Source: Dromiciops gliroides
Lineage: Eukaryota; Chordata; Mammalia; Microbiotheria; Microbiotheriidae
DNA: 64,000 nt
NCBI RefSeq assembly: GCF_019393635.1
Contig: NC_057864.1
Span: 88,550,382-88,614,381, forward strand
Direction of reading: 5' to 3'
Shown: piece by piece, positions 44,548-55,845 of the stretch
Layout: every line of letters starts with the position of its first letter
Position numbering within the stretch: position 1 is the first letter of the stretch
Notes under the pieces: model-generated
Told to the model about the DNA's origin: nothing
What the model saw: only the letters and a program-made list of their open reading frames with translations
Database searches by the model: none
Translations under genes and position numbers: made by a program

Positions 44548-44785
44548 AAATAACAACATTTGTGTAGTTTCTAAAATGCTTTACAAATATGATCGCATTT
44601 TATCCTCACAACCTCCATTTGAGGTAGGTTATTATTATCCCCCTTTTACAGTTGAGGAAACTGAGATAGATAGTGGTTAAGTAACTTGACCAGGTCACAC
44701 AACTAATAAGTGTCTGAGGCTGGATTTGTACTCAGATCTTACTAATTATATGTCAGCAATTTATCCATTGCACCATCTGGATATA
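44548..44785 (-). mobile_element. Long CORE-SINE
   Basis: 'tttatcctcacaacctccat', 'ttacagttgaggaaactgag', 'ttatccattgcaccatctgg'. Confidence 0.75.
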
Positions 44786-44965
44786 CAATAGAACCACCTA
44801 AATATATTAAAAGAACAAGTCTCTGATTTGTTCAGTGAATCTTCTATACAGGATTTACAGAAAGAGACAGATGATAACTGCATAAACATGGAGGGGCTTT
44901 GATTTTCAGCAGGAGTGGGAGTCCCCCACAAATGAGACTATAGATTTACCAAAAATAACAAGAGG

Positions 44966-45021
<56 letters not shown>

Positions 45022-45874
45022 TTCATGGCAGCATTTAGTGTTTCTTGAGTACCCACAATGCTTTCTTCAACTACAAAGAAATACAAATTATAGGGTCCCT
45101 AACTTTTTTTTTAGTTCAAAAGCAGTAAATATAATAAGAACAATAAATGTGCAAAGGACATATCAGAGGAAAATCAATTAGCAATATGTTTATGAATTTT
45201 AGACTAGTGATCCTTCTAGTCAAATTGTCTACAAACTGGTGATTGGAACCCTGTCAATTCAGCAAAAGACAGAATTTTGCTTACAAACTTGATTCTATTA
45301 GTGACTTTAATGATGTTTCTTTTCCTTTAATTTTTCTGTCAGATATAGGACATTAATTATAGCAGTTGTGTTGGACAGTAATCATCTACCCCATGTTGAC
45401 TTTTTTGTAGATCATTTCCTCATAAGGGTTGTCTTTTGCAATGGCATCATACATAGATAATTATTTTATGGTCTGGCTATTAAGGTTTATATTTTTTCTC
45501 CATTGAGTTGATAACATAATTTTTTTTCTTAAAAAAGCATAAACTCAAAACGTTTAAGATCCTGGACTTAATCAGTGAAAGAATAATTTCACAGGCCACT
45601 CATTCATATAATTATCTCAAACAAGATAACCTGGGCAAAGTGCTTTGCAAACCTTAAAGCACTGCATAAATTCTAGTTAAATAATTATCTTAACCCATAA
45701 TTTTTCTCTGATATTTGCTAGATACAGTATCAATGTGCTTTTTTTTTTTCCTTTGCAAAAGGAAATTGTGGAATTGGAGTGATAGGCAGTGCTGTAGTAT
45801 AAGACATACTTATTTAACAGGAACCAATACATACGTAGTTAACATGAACCAGTAATTGAATTAAAGCACCTATG
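44786..45874. other. Unassigned AT-rich sequence with (GA)n
   Basis: Apart from the GA tract and a CORE-SINE scrap at 45625-45680, nothing is recognised. Confidence 0.5.
44967..45019. repeat. (GA)n microsatellite
   Basis: About 26 uninterrupted GA units. Confidence 0.95.
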
Positions 45875-46050
45875 TAGGGTGGTGGATAGAGCACACTGGA
45901 CTTGGAATCATATGCCTACAGAACAGTATTTAATCCATGTTCATCAGCTCATAGATTCAGATTGGAAGAGAGCCTAAAGTCTTTCTAGACCAATTCCCTC
46001 ATTTAAAATTAGGAAACTGAAGCCCAAAGCATTATTTGCCCCCACCTTTT
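45875..46050. mobile_element. Degraded SINE (plus) followed by MIR-like piece (minus)
   Basis: 'gtggtggatagagcacactg' head on the plus strand to about 45945, then 'gattcagattggaagagagc' and 'aggaaactgaagcccaaagc' read as minus-strand MIR. Confidence 0.5.
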
Positions 46051-46154
46051 TTTTTTTTTTTTTGGCCACTCCACTACCTTCACTAGAAAAAGAGGGGAAG
46101 AAGGGGGTTGTATGGGAGTGAGGCCCATCTTACATTTTTATATTAAATCACTGG

Positions 46155-46285
46155 TGAGAAGCAGCATGACTTAAGTGGATAGAAAGCCAGCTTCCAGGAA
46201 AAGCCTACATTCAAGTCCTACTTCTGAAACATACTAGTTGTGTGACTCTGAGCAGGTCCCTCAATCCCAACAAACATCTTCATAT
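46155..46285 (+). mobile_element. Degraded tRNA-type SINE
   Basis: 'acattcaagtcctacttctg' and 'ctagttgtgtgactctgagc'. Confidence 0.5.
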
Positions 46286-46437
46286 TTAAGCTTTGGTGAT
46301 CCTCAGAAAGCAAAATGGTGCTACTGAATCTGGATATAAAGCCTTGCCAACTTGGCACAAGTTGCTAGAGGTTGGCCTTCACTGGTTCAATCTCCAAGAA
46401 CCCAAGATCACTTCTATGTTAACATAGTGCCTAAATA

Positions 46438-47260
46438 TCAATCAAACAAATAAGTCTTTATTAAATGCCTATGATGTACCAGACACTGTGCTAAGTACTA
46501 AGGATACAAAACCAAAAGTGAAATTAGTACCTGCTTCCATTCTAATTGCGGAGACCCCGGGTACATATATCGATGTGCACAAAATAAAACTAAAATCAAA
46601 GTAACTTTGGAGGGGAATGTACTAGCAGTTGGACAGACCAGGAAAGGCCTCTCATAAGAAGGTGGTAGGCTAAATCTTGAAAGAAACAAGGGATTCCAAT
46701 AGTAGAGGTGAAGAAGGAAAGCATTGGGTAGGGGGAGCTAGTGTAAAGACATGGAGATGGAGTAAGGAATAGTAAGCAAGCCAGTTTGGCTGGAGTATAT
46801 GGAAGGGATGTATCAGAACTCTGGGAAGGTAAGAAGCCAGATTATGATGAGGTTTAAATACAAAACATCAGAGTTTATGTCTATGTAGAATGATCACTGT
46901 GTTTTTGCCTTCTCAATGGGTGGGAAAGGGGTTGGAGGGAGGGAGAGAATGTGGAACTAAAAGTTAAATTTAAATTTAATTTTAAAAAAGAGAAGAATTT
47001 ATATTTGATCTAGAGGTAGTAGGGAACCACTAGAGTTTATTAAGTTGTGGGGAAGAGGAGAAAGGGGGAGGAGAAAGAGAGGTGACATGGTTAGACTTTC
47101 ACTTTAGGAAAAGCACTTTGGTGACTGAATGTAAGATGGATTGAAATGAGGATTTGGGGGAGAACAAATAGGAGTCTGTTTCAGTAGTCAAGGGGAGAGG
47201 TAATGAGGGCCAGAACTAGAGTGGTGACTGTGTGAGTAGAGAAAAGTGGACAGATGTACT
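46438..47260 (-). mobile_element. L2 3' half with L1-type insertion
   Basis: 'tttattaaatgcctatgatg' 3' tail, 'ggcctctcataagaaggtgg', then after the insertion at 46879-46993 'gatctagaggtagtagggaa' and 'gactttcactttaggaaaag'. Confidence 0.8.
46879..46993 (+). mobile_element. Short L1/HAL1-type 3' end inserted in L2
   Basis: 'tgccttctcaatgggtggga' then GGTTGGAGGGAGGGAG and an AAATTTAAATTTAA tail, like 23880-23960. Flanked by AGAGTTTAT / AGAATTTAT (46870-46878, 46994-47002) and inserted in a minus-strand L2. Confidence 0.65.
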
Positions 47261-47319
47261 GACACATCTCAATGTGTAACAATATAAATCCGTGCTTCCA
47301 TTACATAAAGAAACACATC

Positions 47320-47465
47320 GGGGGCAGGTTGGTGCTGCAGTGGATAAAGCACTGACCCTGGATTCAGGTGAACCTGAGTTCAAATCTGGCCTCAGACACT
47401 TGACACTAGCTTTGTGACCCTAGGCAAGTCACTTAACCCTCATTGCCCCACCCCCCCAAAAAAAG
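47320..47465 (+). mobile_element. WSINE
   Basis: Flanks AAAGAAACACATC (47307-47319, 47476-47488). An 11 bp deletion-like gap in the core ('gacactagctttgtgac'). Confidence 0.92.
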
Positions 47466-47532
47466 TGAGTGCATAAAAGAAACACATCAAAGACTTCACT
47501 GTAATGAAATTTCCACTTCAGATGTAGAAGGA

Positions 47533-47685
47533 GGGGGCAGCTAGGTGGAGCAGTGGATAAAGCACCAGCCCTGGATTCAGGAATACCTGAGTTCAAATCT
47601 GGTCTCAAACACTTGACACTTACTAGCTGTGTGATACTGGGCAAGTCACTTAACCCTCATTGCCCCACCAAAAAAAAAAAAAAAA
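47533..47685 (+). mobile_element. WSINE
   Basis: Perfect flanks AGATGTAGAAGGA (47520-47532, 47686-47698). Confidence 0.93.
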
Positions 47686-47889
47686 AGATGTAGAAGGAAT
47701 TTTTTAAATTCATCACTAACATAGGCCCTGATGTCAATGTTTATCTTCTCCCTCTCTGTGCCTCCTCTTTTATACCTTTCACCAACGTAAAAAGCTGTTT
47801 GTTTTCTTATTTTTCTCTGAAATTAATTACTTAGTTTAATTTTTATGTCATTCTCAAACACTTATCATGTATTATTTTTCATTATAATT

Positions 47890-48029
47890 ACCTGTATATG
47901 AGCTCTATCACTTCCAGGTGACTCTCAGCAAATCATTTTCCCACTTTGGGACTCAGTATTCTCATCTATAAAATGAAAAGGTTGTACTAACTAAATGACC
48001 TAGAGTTTCTTCCAATCTAACACCTGATG
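47890..48029 (+). mobile_element. MIR-like SINE
   Basis: 'ccaggtgactctcagcaaat', 'attctcatctataaaatgaa', 'tagagtttcttccaatctaa'. Confidence 0.6.
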
Positions 48030-48150
48030 ATTCTATGCTGTCAGTTCCATGAAGACCTGGGCCTTGTCTTATCTACAATTTGTACTTTCTTATGGCATAG
48101 CACAATGTTCTGTACACATACATGCGTAATAAATGTTTGTTCAATTGAAT
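48030..48150 (+). mobile_element. L2 3' end
   Basis: 'tgaagacctgggccttgtct', 'cataataaatgtt'-like end with CAATTGAATG tail; diverged. Confidence 0.6.
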
Positions 48151-48388
48151 GTGTTCAATTGCACATTATAATGTTTGAGTTCCATACAATATTGAGGACA
48201 AAAGGTGGAGAATACTCTTAACTGTGAGATTATAACATTAGGAAGAGCAAATGGGGCTACTGAATATTTTGATGGGTCTTTATATTTTTAAAAACATTTA
48301 TCTACTATACTGTGTAGAACCAAAAGATACCCATATTTTGCACGCACAGTTCTTGGTGTATTTGGTGATTCTTTTCAGGCTGTATTTC

Positions 48389-48540
48389 TTTTTTTCTTTT
48401 TTTAGTGAGGCAGTTGGAGTTAAGTGACTTGCCCAGGGTCACACAGCTAGTAAGTGTTAAGTGTCTGAAGCCGGATTTGAACTCGGGTACTCCTGACTCC
48501 AGGGCTGGTGCTCTATCCACTGCGCCACCTAGCTGCCCCT
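48389..48540 (-). mobile_element. WSINE, left member of a tandem pair
   Basis: Antisense body ending in 'gccacctagctgcccc'. With its neighbour it lies inside one pair of flanks (CTTTTCAGGCTGTATTTC at 48371-48388 and 48715-48732). Confidence 0.9.
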
Positions 48541-48714
48541 AAACATTTTTTCTTTTGGGGTTTTTTTGTTTTGTTTGTTTTTTATGGGGCAATGAGAGTT
48601 AAGTGACTTGCCCAGGGTCACACAGCTAGTGTCAAGTGTCTGAGGCAGGATTTGAACTCAGGTCCTCCTGAATCCAGGGCTGGTGCTTTATCCACTGCAC
48701 CACCTAGTTGCCCC
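48541..48714 (-). mobile_element. WSINE, right member of a tandem pair
   Basis: Second antisense copy with a TTTTGTTTTG tail. The shared flanks suggest the left copy inserted into this one's T tail. Part of the core (after 'cacagctagt') is shortened. Confidence 0.9.
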
Positions 48715-48732
48715 CTTTTCAGGCTGTATTTC

Positions 48733-49046
48733 ACACATTAACACCTACTGATGTCTCTTGAGCATTAAAGTAACAAGAAAAGACATTGAATCATGCTAAT
48801 CAAAAGGTGGACTGGTTATCTTACTTATTTTCCCCCCAACTTACATACCCCGTGGGTATGTAAGAAGTTTTTTCTAGTTACAATAGAGCTAATAGTAAAG
48901 AATTTTTTAATTAAAAATAAAGATTCTTCACTAGAAAAACAAAAAATCCCTATTTTTTATGTAAACTCAATTTTCCTACCACCACCACACCTCAAAGTTC
49001 TTTAAATTACAAAAAAACAAAAAATAAACAAAACCGTTTCTTCTCA
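48733..49046. other. Unassigned sequence with a short perfect hairpin
   Basis: CTTACATACCC (48840-48850) and GGGTATGTAAG (48854-48864) form an 11 bp inverted repeat with a 3-base loop. Confidence 0.5.
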
Positions 49047-49050
49047 TTCA

Positions 49051-49490
49051 TGTGGTTGTTAAAATAATTATGAGACACAATTTCGACACAATTTTGGATA
49101 AGCTTATTATCAATTTATCAATATCCACCTGTAAGAGATTGACAACTTTCTCATGGTTCAAAAAGAGCACATAGCTACTTTTTCAGGTTTTTATCCCTTT
49201 GATAAGAGGCAGATCATTATATATCAATCAAATCTAATTGGTTCAGTAATTAAAGATGGATTACATCAGGTCAAAAGGACTGAGAGTCCTTTTGATTCAG
49301 GACAATATCTCTTTATATGATAATCAGTTCAAATAATTTGGACTCCACCCAGACTGAGGCAGCATGCTTGCCTCTATCTGGTTAGAGTCTTGAGAGGGAT
49401 AGGAGTCTGGATGATAGCCTTTAATAAAAAGGGGAATCTGGAATGATGCATGTGACCCATGATGATGGTCATTAATAATTATTTCTCACA
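49051..49490 (-). mobile_element. Solo LTR, ERV family B (440 bp)
   Basis: On the minus strand it runs TGTGAGAAATAA...CAACCACA, with perfect 4 bp flanks TTCA (49047-49050, 49491-49494). The sequence is unlike family A. The TG...CA ends plus the 4 bp duplication are the evidence; the family name is not known to me. Confidence 0.65.
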
Positions 49491-49509
49491 TTCAGACTGA
49501 GATTTTTCC

Positions 49510-49785
49510 CTGCCACTGTTCCCTAACTAGTTATGTGATTTTGTGACTTTAGGCAAATCACAACCTCTTAGCACCCCAGCCTCTTCTGTAAAATGATGAG
49601 ATTGGAATTCAAATCCAGCCTCAGACAGTTCACACTTACTAGCTGTGTGACCCTGGGCAAATCACTTAACCCTCATTGCCCAACAACAACAACAACAACA
49701 CAAACAAAAACAAACAAAAAAAGAAAGAAAGAAGGAAAGAAAAAGAAAATGATGATATTGGACTAGATAATCCCTAAGGTGTTGT
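49510..49785 (+). mobile_element. MIR-like SINE split by WSINE
   Basis: 49510-49606 ('tgactttaggcaaatcacaa', 'cctcttctgtaaaatgatga') continues at 49763-49785 ('ctagataatccctaaggtg'). Confidence 0.6.
49607..49745 (+). mobile_element. WSINE, 5'-truncated
   Basis: Starts at the box-B region (TTCAAATCCAGCC). Flanks AAAATGATGAGATTGGA / AAAATGATGATATTGGA. (CAA)n then (AAAG)n tail. It was inserted into an older MIR. Confidence 0.88.
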
Positions 49786-50018
49786 TGAGTCATGGTCAAC
49801 TTTGTGACTCTATTTGGGGTTTTCTTGGCAAAGATACTTGAGTGGTTTGCCATTTCCAACTCCAGTTCATTTTGCATATGAGGAAACTGCAGCAAACAGG
49901 GTTAAATGACTTGCCCAGGGTGTCTAGTAAGTGTTTGAGGCCAAATTTGAACTCAGGAAGATGACTCTTCCTGACTCCAGGCCTGACACTCTATCCATTA
50001 AACCACCTAGTTGGCCTA
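49786..50018 (-). mobile_element. CORE-SINE with RTE-type tail
   Basis: 'gggttttcttggcaaagata', 'ttgcatatgaggaaactgca', 'ctgactccaggcctgacact' in antisense. Confidence 0.85.
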
Positions 50019-50319
50019 AACTGTCCCTAAGGTGATTTACAGCTATAAAATTCTATAAGTCTATGATGCACCCCAACCCCACACCAATTTTTTTTCTCCC
50101 ATTCTTTATACTCTAAACCGTGAACATCACTTCTCACCTGTCTGCTCACCTGCACTTCATCATTATCCCAAGAACTATCTTCTTGAAGAAGGAAATCATA
50201 CCTGAAACTCACACATTCTCATTACCCCCTTGGGCTCCTCCCTCTGATTGGAGAGAGTTCTGATGGACATCAGAATTCCTCTGGATCCTCTAAGGAAGGG
50301 GCCCAGGTCAAACACCTTA
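50019..50319. other. Unassigned sequence
   Basis: Pyrimidine-rich, ending in the L2 3' end; may include more diverged L2. Confidence 0.45.
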
Positions 50320-50535
50320 TCATTTCCCACCTGGCTGTGGGATCATGCTCCCTACATTGGGTCCCTTCCCTCCTCTCCCCTCCTACCTTTTCAGTTTCAC
50401 TTTGTGTTGCTTTCTTCCATTAGAGTTTCTTGAAGGCAGAGACTGCCTTTTGCCTTTCTTTGTATCCCCAGCACTTAGCACAGTGCTTGGAACATACTAG
50501 GCACTTAGTGTTTATTGACTGACTGATAGACCATG
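50320..50535 (+). mobile_element. L2 3' end
   Basis: 'tttcttgaaggcagagactg', 'tatccccagcacttagcaca' and GACTGACTGA terminal repeat. Confidence 0.8.
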
Positions 50536-50805
50536 CCATTTAAAAACACTAAGCATATATTATTAATATAGTGAAACTCAGTACTTGGTTCCACCCTAAG
50601 TGTTTTGGCAGTCAGGTGAAACCAATGGATTCTTATGCAGAATAAAGGTTTTTAATGTATAAAATAAAATACATAGGTTTACAAAGGAAAGTAATTCTAT
50701 TGAAATATTATTATCAAAGTATTTTGAAATTTTGATATAGTAATATATGTATTTCTTTATTAACCTGTTAAATAACAAGCTAACACATTTAAAACATAAG
50801 CAAGT

Positions 50806-50961
50806 AGGGGCAGCTAGATGGCGCAGTGGATAGAGCACTGGCCCTGGATTCAGAAGTACCTGAGTTCAAATCAGGCCTCAGACACTTAACACTTACTAGC
50901 TGTGTGACCCTGGGCAAGTCACTTAACCCCAATTGCCCCGCAAAAAAAAACAAAACAAAAC
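50806..50961 (+). mobile_element. WSINE
   Basis: Flanks CATAAGCAAGT (50795-50805, 50962-50972). Confidence 0.93.
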
Positions 50962-51274
50962 CATAAGCAAGTTAAAGTCAATTTTTAGACATCTGTATGA
51001 AGGCAGTTGCCATTTAGCCTAAATAAGAACATGAAACTACATCATGTTAGACATCTAATCAATTTCAATTTTTTGTATTGAAAGTTACAACTGTTAAAAA
51101 GGCCAATTTTCAAAAATATGGTGTTGTAAATGGAATTAAAGCTTCTATAATTCAGTTTATTACAGTCACAGTAATTTTGAAGAGTGGAATATTAACATTT
51201 TGATATTTCTGCTACAACTATAATGAGATGGGAAAATATCTGTGACTTTTATGAAATATTTTTATAAATAATTA

Positions 51275-51455
51275 TAAAATTACAATTATCTCATTTTATC
51301 CTCATAACAATCTGGAAGGTAAGTGCCATTATTATTCCCATTTCACAAATGGGGAAAATGAGCCGCAGAGAGATAAATGATTTGCCTAAGGTCACACAGC
51401 TAGTGTTAGAAATTACATTTGAACTCAATTCATTATACCACCTAGCTACTTAAGT
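51275..51455 (-). mobile_element. CORE-SINE/MIR
   Basis: 'ttttatcctcataacaatct', 'aaggtcacacagctagtgtt', 'ataccacctagctac'. Confidence 0.7.
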
Positions 51456-52255
51456 GACGGACCCCCTGCTTCAGACACTTATGCATTCAAATTCCTTCAT
51501 AAATTTGAAAAGCCTCTATCTTCATAAACAGGTCTCTCAGGATTAACAAATATATGATGAACTCCACATTTGCCATACCTTCTGCATGACACCAGCCCTT
51601 AACACTAATAGAAATATTTCCAATGTTCAGTTTGGAAAACATACATTATATGCCCTTTAATATCTTCAGGCCCAAATTAGTGTTCTCATGCAGCTTTTAT
51701 GAAAACTTTACATTTCCATAAGGAATTAGCACCATAATAGAATCTATGTGTCATGGTTTATAAAATTCAACAAATATTAAGAATTTTAATACATGTTTAA
51801 ATAAAAATGTTAATTATTATTAAAAATAAAGTATATATTAATATGTACTAATATGTTTTAAAATACTGTATGTAAAAGTACTATTTCTTTTTTAAAGTAT
51901 TATAGTAAGAAGCACTGGAATTTAAGAATACCTCAAAGCACCTAATTTTTTTTTTACCTATAAGACAAAGAAAATTTAGGTAGAATGACCATTTTTTAAT
52001 TTCAAAGTAAAATTAAAATAATTGTTTTTGCATTAGTTTGCTTCAGCATCTAGTCTTTCTTATGTTAAAACATAGTGTCAATATATTTATCCTAATATGC
52101 ACATAAGATTGTATGTATTATAATTTGGTATTAATGTTGTTATATAACATTAAATATATTAATATATGGTATAGTACAATTAAAAAAAGAATTTAATACA
52201 TGTAAGGCACTGTGCTAGGCAATTAAATGAGACAAAAGACAATAACAGCTTTTCA
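51456..52255. other. Unassigned, very AT-rich
   Basis: Only a scrap of L2 ('aaggcactgtgctaggcaat' near 52202) is recognised. Confidence 0.5.
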
Positions 52256-53010
52256 TAGTGGGACTTTTTTTTTCTGTTTGCTCATTTTTTCAACCTACTT
52301 CTTGACTCTGGACTTTATGTTTGGGCTAAGCTCTGGGTCCTTTTGGGGAGACTATCTGGACTGAATTTGTGTCCTTGTGCTGTTTTCGCAATTCAGCTGG
52401 GGATCCACAAGCTTCTAATGCTCCCCAAATGACATGATCTCAGGCAAAATCTACTCATTGTCTTCCTGGACTGAGCTCTGCAAGTTCCTGCCCCAGGTTT
52501 GGGTCTGTCAGTTTGCCTCTGATTGTGACTTTCTGTAGACTGCGGCTGGATTCAAGTACTTTGATGAGCTTCAGGTTCAGAATGACAACTGCAAGTCCCC
52601 CCCTTTCATCTGCGATTCCTGCCCTGGTTATTCTACTGCAGATTTCATCCTGGGCTGGGGGTAAAGAGCTATACAGCTTCTGTTTACTTCTGGACTTGTT
52701 CCTTGTTTAGTATACATTTAGGGCTCAGGCCTCCCACTCTTCAATCTGCCTTCTATTTTTGACCCAGAAGTAGATAGTGGGTAACAGAGCTGCTAGATGA
52801 CACCCAGTCCTGGATCATGTACTACTAGTCCAGGGATCTTTTTTTATCTCTTCCTGCCTTGGTGCTTACTGCCTCGTTGCCCATCTCAGTTATCTTTCAG
52901 TTCCTGAATGCTGGCCATTCCTGGCCAAGTCCCACCCCCATGCCTGCAGACCCCCCTGTCCATCTCCCTAAGCTGCCCTGGACTGAAAAAAATGAATCAC
53001 GGTGACTTGA
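52256..53010. other. GC-richer unassigned block
   Basis: Markedly more C/G than its flanks, with phrases such as 'gggtctgtcagtttgcctct' and 'gacctggactgagctctgc'-like text. It may be an antisense retrotransposon 5' UTR, but no defining motif is seen. Confidence 0.35.
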
Positions 53011-53274
53011 TCTTGGATTTCCTAATAAGAATCTTGTGGAAGAAGTGTGTATAGGGTACCTAAGGAAGGAAATAAGGAAGAAAGGAAGCCAATACTATGA
53101 TGTATATATTCCTGCCCTAATGTTATAAAAAATGTCACCTTACAAAATATTGTGCCCACCTATAATTATTACAAAGAAATGCAGGCTAAGCATCCAACAT
53201 ATGTTTTAAATATATATCATAAGTTCAGGGTAAATGCTATTATGTGTATTGGGGGCAGGGAGTGGTGAGGTTGT

Positions 53275-53300
53275 TTTGTGTGTGTGTGTGTGTGGGGGGG
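53275..53300. repeat. (GT)n followed by G tract
   Basis: TTTTGTGTGTGTGTGTGTG then GGGGGG. Confidence 0.85.
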
Positions 53301-53519
53301 AGTTATTTCCTTTTACTTTTAAGAAAAGTTCCTCTTAAAGATATCTCGCCCAATTTCAACTGGGGAGGGTGGAAGGATTCACACTTCTTTTTCCCCCACC
53401 CCCATGCCACTAGATGCTTCTGTGGTCTGGCAGCAGATTCAGATCAGTTGTAGAAGCAAAGAAAGCCAATAAAACTGGAGCAGATATAATATAGACCCTG
53501 TGTAATTTAAATTTCTAAA

Positions 53520-54011
53520 TGTGGGTTCTAATCTGTCCCCCCAGTTTTGGGGGAAACTGACTAAAATCACTGATAAATGAGCTTAGGTTTTTTAAGGGTT
53601 TATTGAAAGATAGTAAAAGAAAGAGAAAGATTGAGAACAGATTTCCTATAACCTGGGGATCCTAAACTTCCTAAGCTCCCACTTCTGAAGTCAACTGCCA
53701 CCACTCAGATCTCTGGCAGCCAAAGAGGCCGAGCTCTCTAGACAGCCTCTGCTTCCTCCTTCCTGTTCCCCTCCCAGAAATGGGAGGTTCTTCAAGCTGA
53801 TTGGTTCACTAGGCCCGAAGGTGGTCAAAGTTCAAAGTTGTTAGCTTCTGAGAACAATTACTTTCTTAAGTACCCTTAAGTACCAGCCAGATGTACTTAA
53901 CTAGAAGTCAGTCAGTAATCCACTCAGGAGTCAGATGCCTTATACAATCCAATCAGTTTAAATTAATCTCCAGGTGGGCCCCTGAGTATCTGCTAAATCT
54001 CATCTATCACA
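53520..54011 (-). mobile_element. Probable LTR, ERV family C (about 490 bp)
   Basis: On the minus strand it runs TGTGATAGATGAG...GAACCCACA with AATAAACCC about 80 bp before its end and a GC-richer middle, as in LTRs. I see no matching flanking duplication, so the ends are provisional. No viral coding sequence lies beside it. Confidence 0.55.
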
Positions 54012-54549
54012 TTCCATTATCTTGACACAAACCCAAGCAAGGGGGATGGAGAAGTCATCTGTGAATGGTTCCTTTGATCCTTCTACATAGATGTTGTCAT
54101 TCATGATGACTGATCTTTTCTTATTTCAATTTTTAAATTCATTTTCTTATATGTTCTTCCTCTACACCCCACGTACACCCTCTCTCCCCCAGCCCCATCC
54201 AGATGAGTATTTCTGATTTTGGCCTCTCTACCAGAAATAAAGCAGACTGGATTTTATATGAAACTTTCATATAATCCCCACCCTAGCCCCTACCCCACAA
54301 GGAGCTAAAAACACTTAGAACATATTCAATTTTCAAAGATTTTTGTAAACATGGGAACATTTACTCCATGGCCAATAAGCATTAAGTTAATTGTTGATTA
54401 AGTGAATTGTTCTCCTTAACAGAAGTGAACTCTTAGAACAAATTTATTTAAAACACAAATGCTTGCTTTTTTTTTTTAACTTTAGGATTCTGTGGCTTGT
54501 TCTCTTAAAAGTTACTTGTCCTGGTATGACTACTCCTATTTGGTTTCTA
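54012..54549. other. Unassigned sequence
   Basis: No frame or repeat recognised. Confidence 0.5.
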
Positions 54550-54690
54550 ATATTTTTATTCTTCAAGTGTAAGCTCCTTAAGGGCAGGGACTGGGCTGTT
54601 TTTTTTTGTTTGTTTGTTTTAAATTTCTATATGACCAGTGTCTTATTCATGCATAGTCGGTGATTCATAATTGTTGAAGTGAACTGATAC
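54550..54690 (+). mobile_element. L2 3' end
   Basis: 'gtaagctccttaagggcagg' with a GTTTGTTTG expansion, ending near 'ttgttgaagtgaactgata'. Confidence 0.6.
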
Positions 54691-54711
54691 TGTTTGCATT
54701 CTCGTCAAAGG

Positions 54712-54785
54712 TAGTCAGTCAAGAAACATTTATTGTCCACTGTGTGCCAGACTGTGCTTAAGTACTGGGCCAATCTTGGGCCTTT
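54712..54785 (-). mobile_element. L2 3' tip
   Basis: 'aagaaacatttattgtccac' then 'tgtgtgccagactgtgctta', antisense L2 terminus. It faces the sense L2 tail just to its left. Confidence 0.65.
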
Positions 54786-55041
54786 AGAAAATATTGTACA
54801 AGTTTGGCATATGCTCACATAGATACTGTTTTCAAGCCCTATGTTCTCCTTCCCAGTATAAAAACTGATTGAGCATTCAGAATGGTGTTCTACCTAGACA
54901 TCTATGTTTGCTAAGATAGAAATATTTTAACAAGATATGAGAATTCTGACATTAGATCCAGAAAATTACCTATATCTAGGGAAGCATACAAAAATGGGTT
55001 AGTTTTCCAATGGCAAATTATTTTTTTTTTGCACAGAAATG

Positions 55042-55065
55042 ATATATATATATATATATATATAC

Positions 55066-55100
<35 letters not shown>
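55042..55100. repeat. (TA)n/(CATATA)n microsatellite
   Basis: TA units broken twice by CATATATATA. Confidence 0.93.
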
Positions 55101-55103
<3 letters not shown>

Positions 55104-55739
55104 CCTTGAAAAATTACCAAAGTGAGAAAACTTAAGACAGAATGTAGCTGCTTGTTCTTATTTATACTTTAGGAAAGTTTCTTAACTCTAGCTATTTCTG
55201 CACAAAAGCTGTTTCAGTAATATACATTTTATGAGTTAAAAGATTCTCTATAACATACAATAGCGCACGCACACAGAGACAGACAAACACACACATTGGT
55301 CATGCAACCAAATAGGAAATTAAAAGGTAATATTTTTATAAAGGATCATTTATATAAAAAGACAAGTAAGTCCTGTTTTATAAATGCTTCTTTTAAAACC
55401 CTAATAAAAGGTAAAATAACTACAACAGTTTTTAGCCCTGAAATTCTTGTAGAAAATTATAACATATACACCTCTGCTTTGAAACCATTTGCTACCATTA
55501 TTTTTTAATCATCATCATTTTGCAATTTTAATTTAATAAAACAGGATGTTTAGAACGGCATGGCTTAATCAGGAGTGACTGAGCCACTCCCAAGATAGCT
55601 AAGGATAGTCCAGTAGGTGCATTGTGATACTAAAAAAAACCCCATAATTTCCTTTGTTTGGGAACTTCCTCCAGAAGGTCTATAAGATAATAGTATTAGA
55701 GAAACATTCCTAGTTCAAAGAGATGAAATGAATGAGTTT

Positions 55740-55845
55740 CTCATGGAAAGCTAGCAGCATCACAGATAGGATAGGAACCAAGGTCTTTTTCCAAGTCCAA
55801 TACTCTATCTATCCACTATATACCAACTGTGCCTCTCCAGGCCAT
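55740..55845 (-). mobile_element. Degraded MIR
   Basis: 'aggaaccaaggtctttttcc' and 'ctctatctatccactatata'. Confidence 0.4.

Noticed and set aside
48840-48864. 11 bp inverted repeat as a terminator or microRNA hairpin
   Set aside because: Too short for a microRNA precursor, and this is not a bacterial context.
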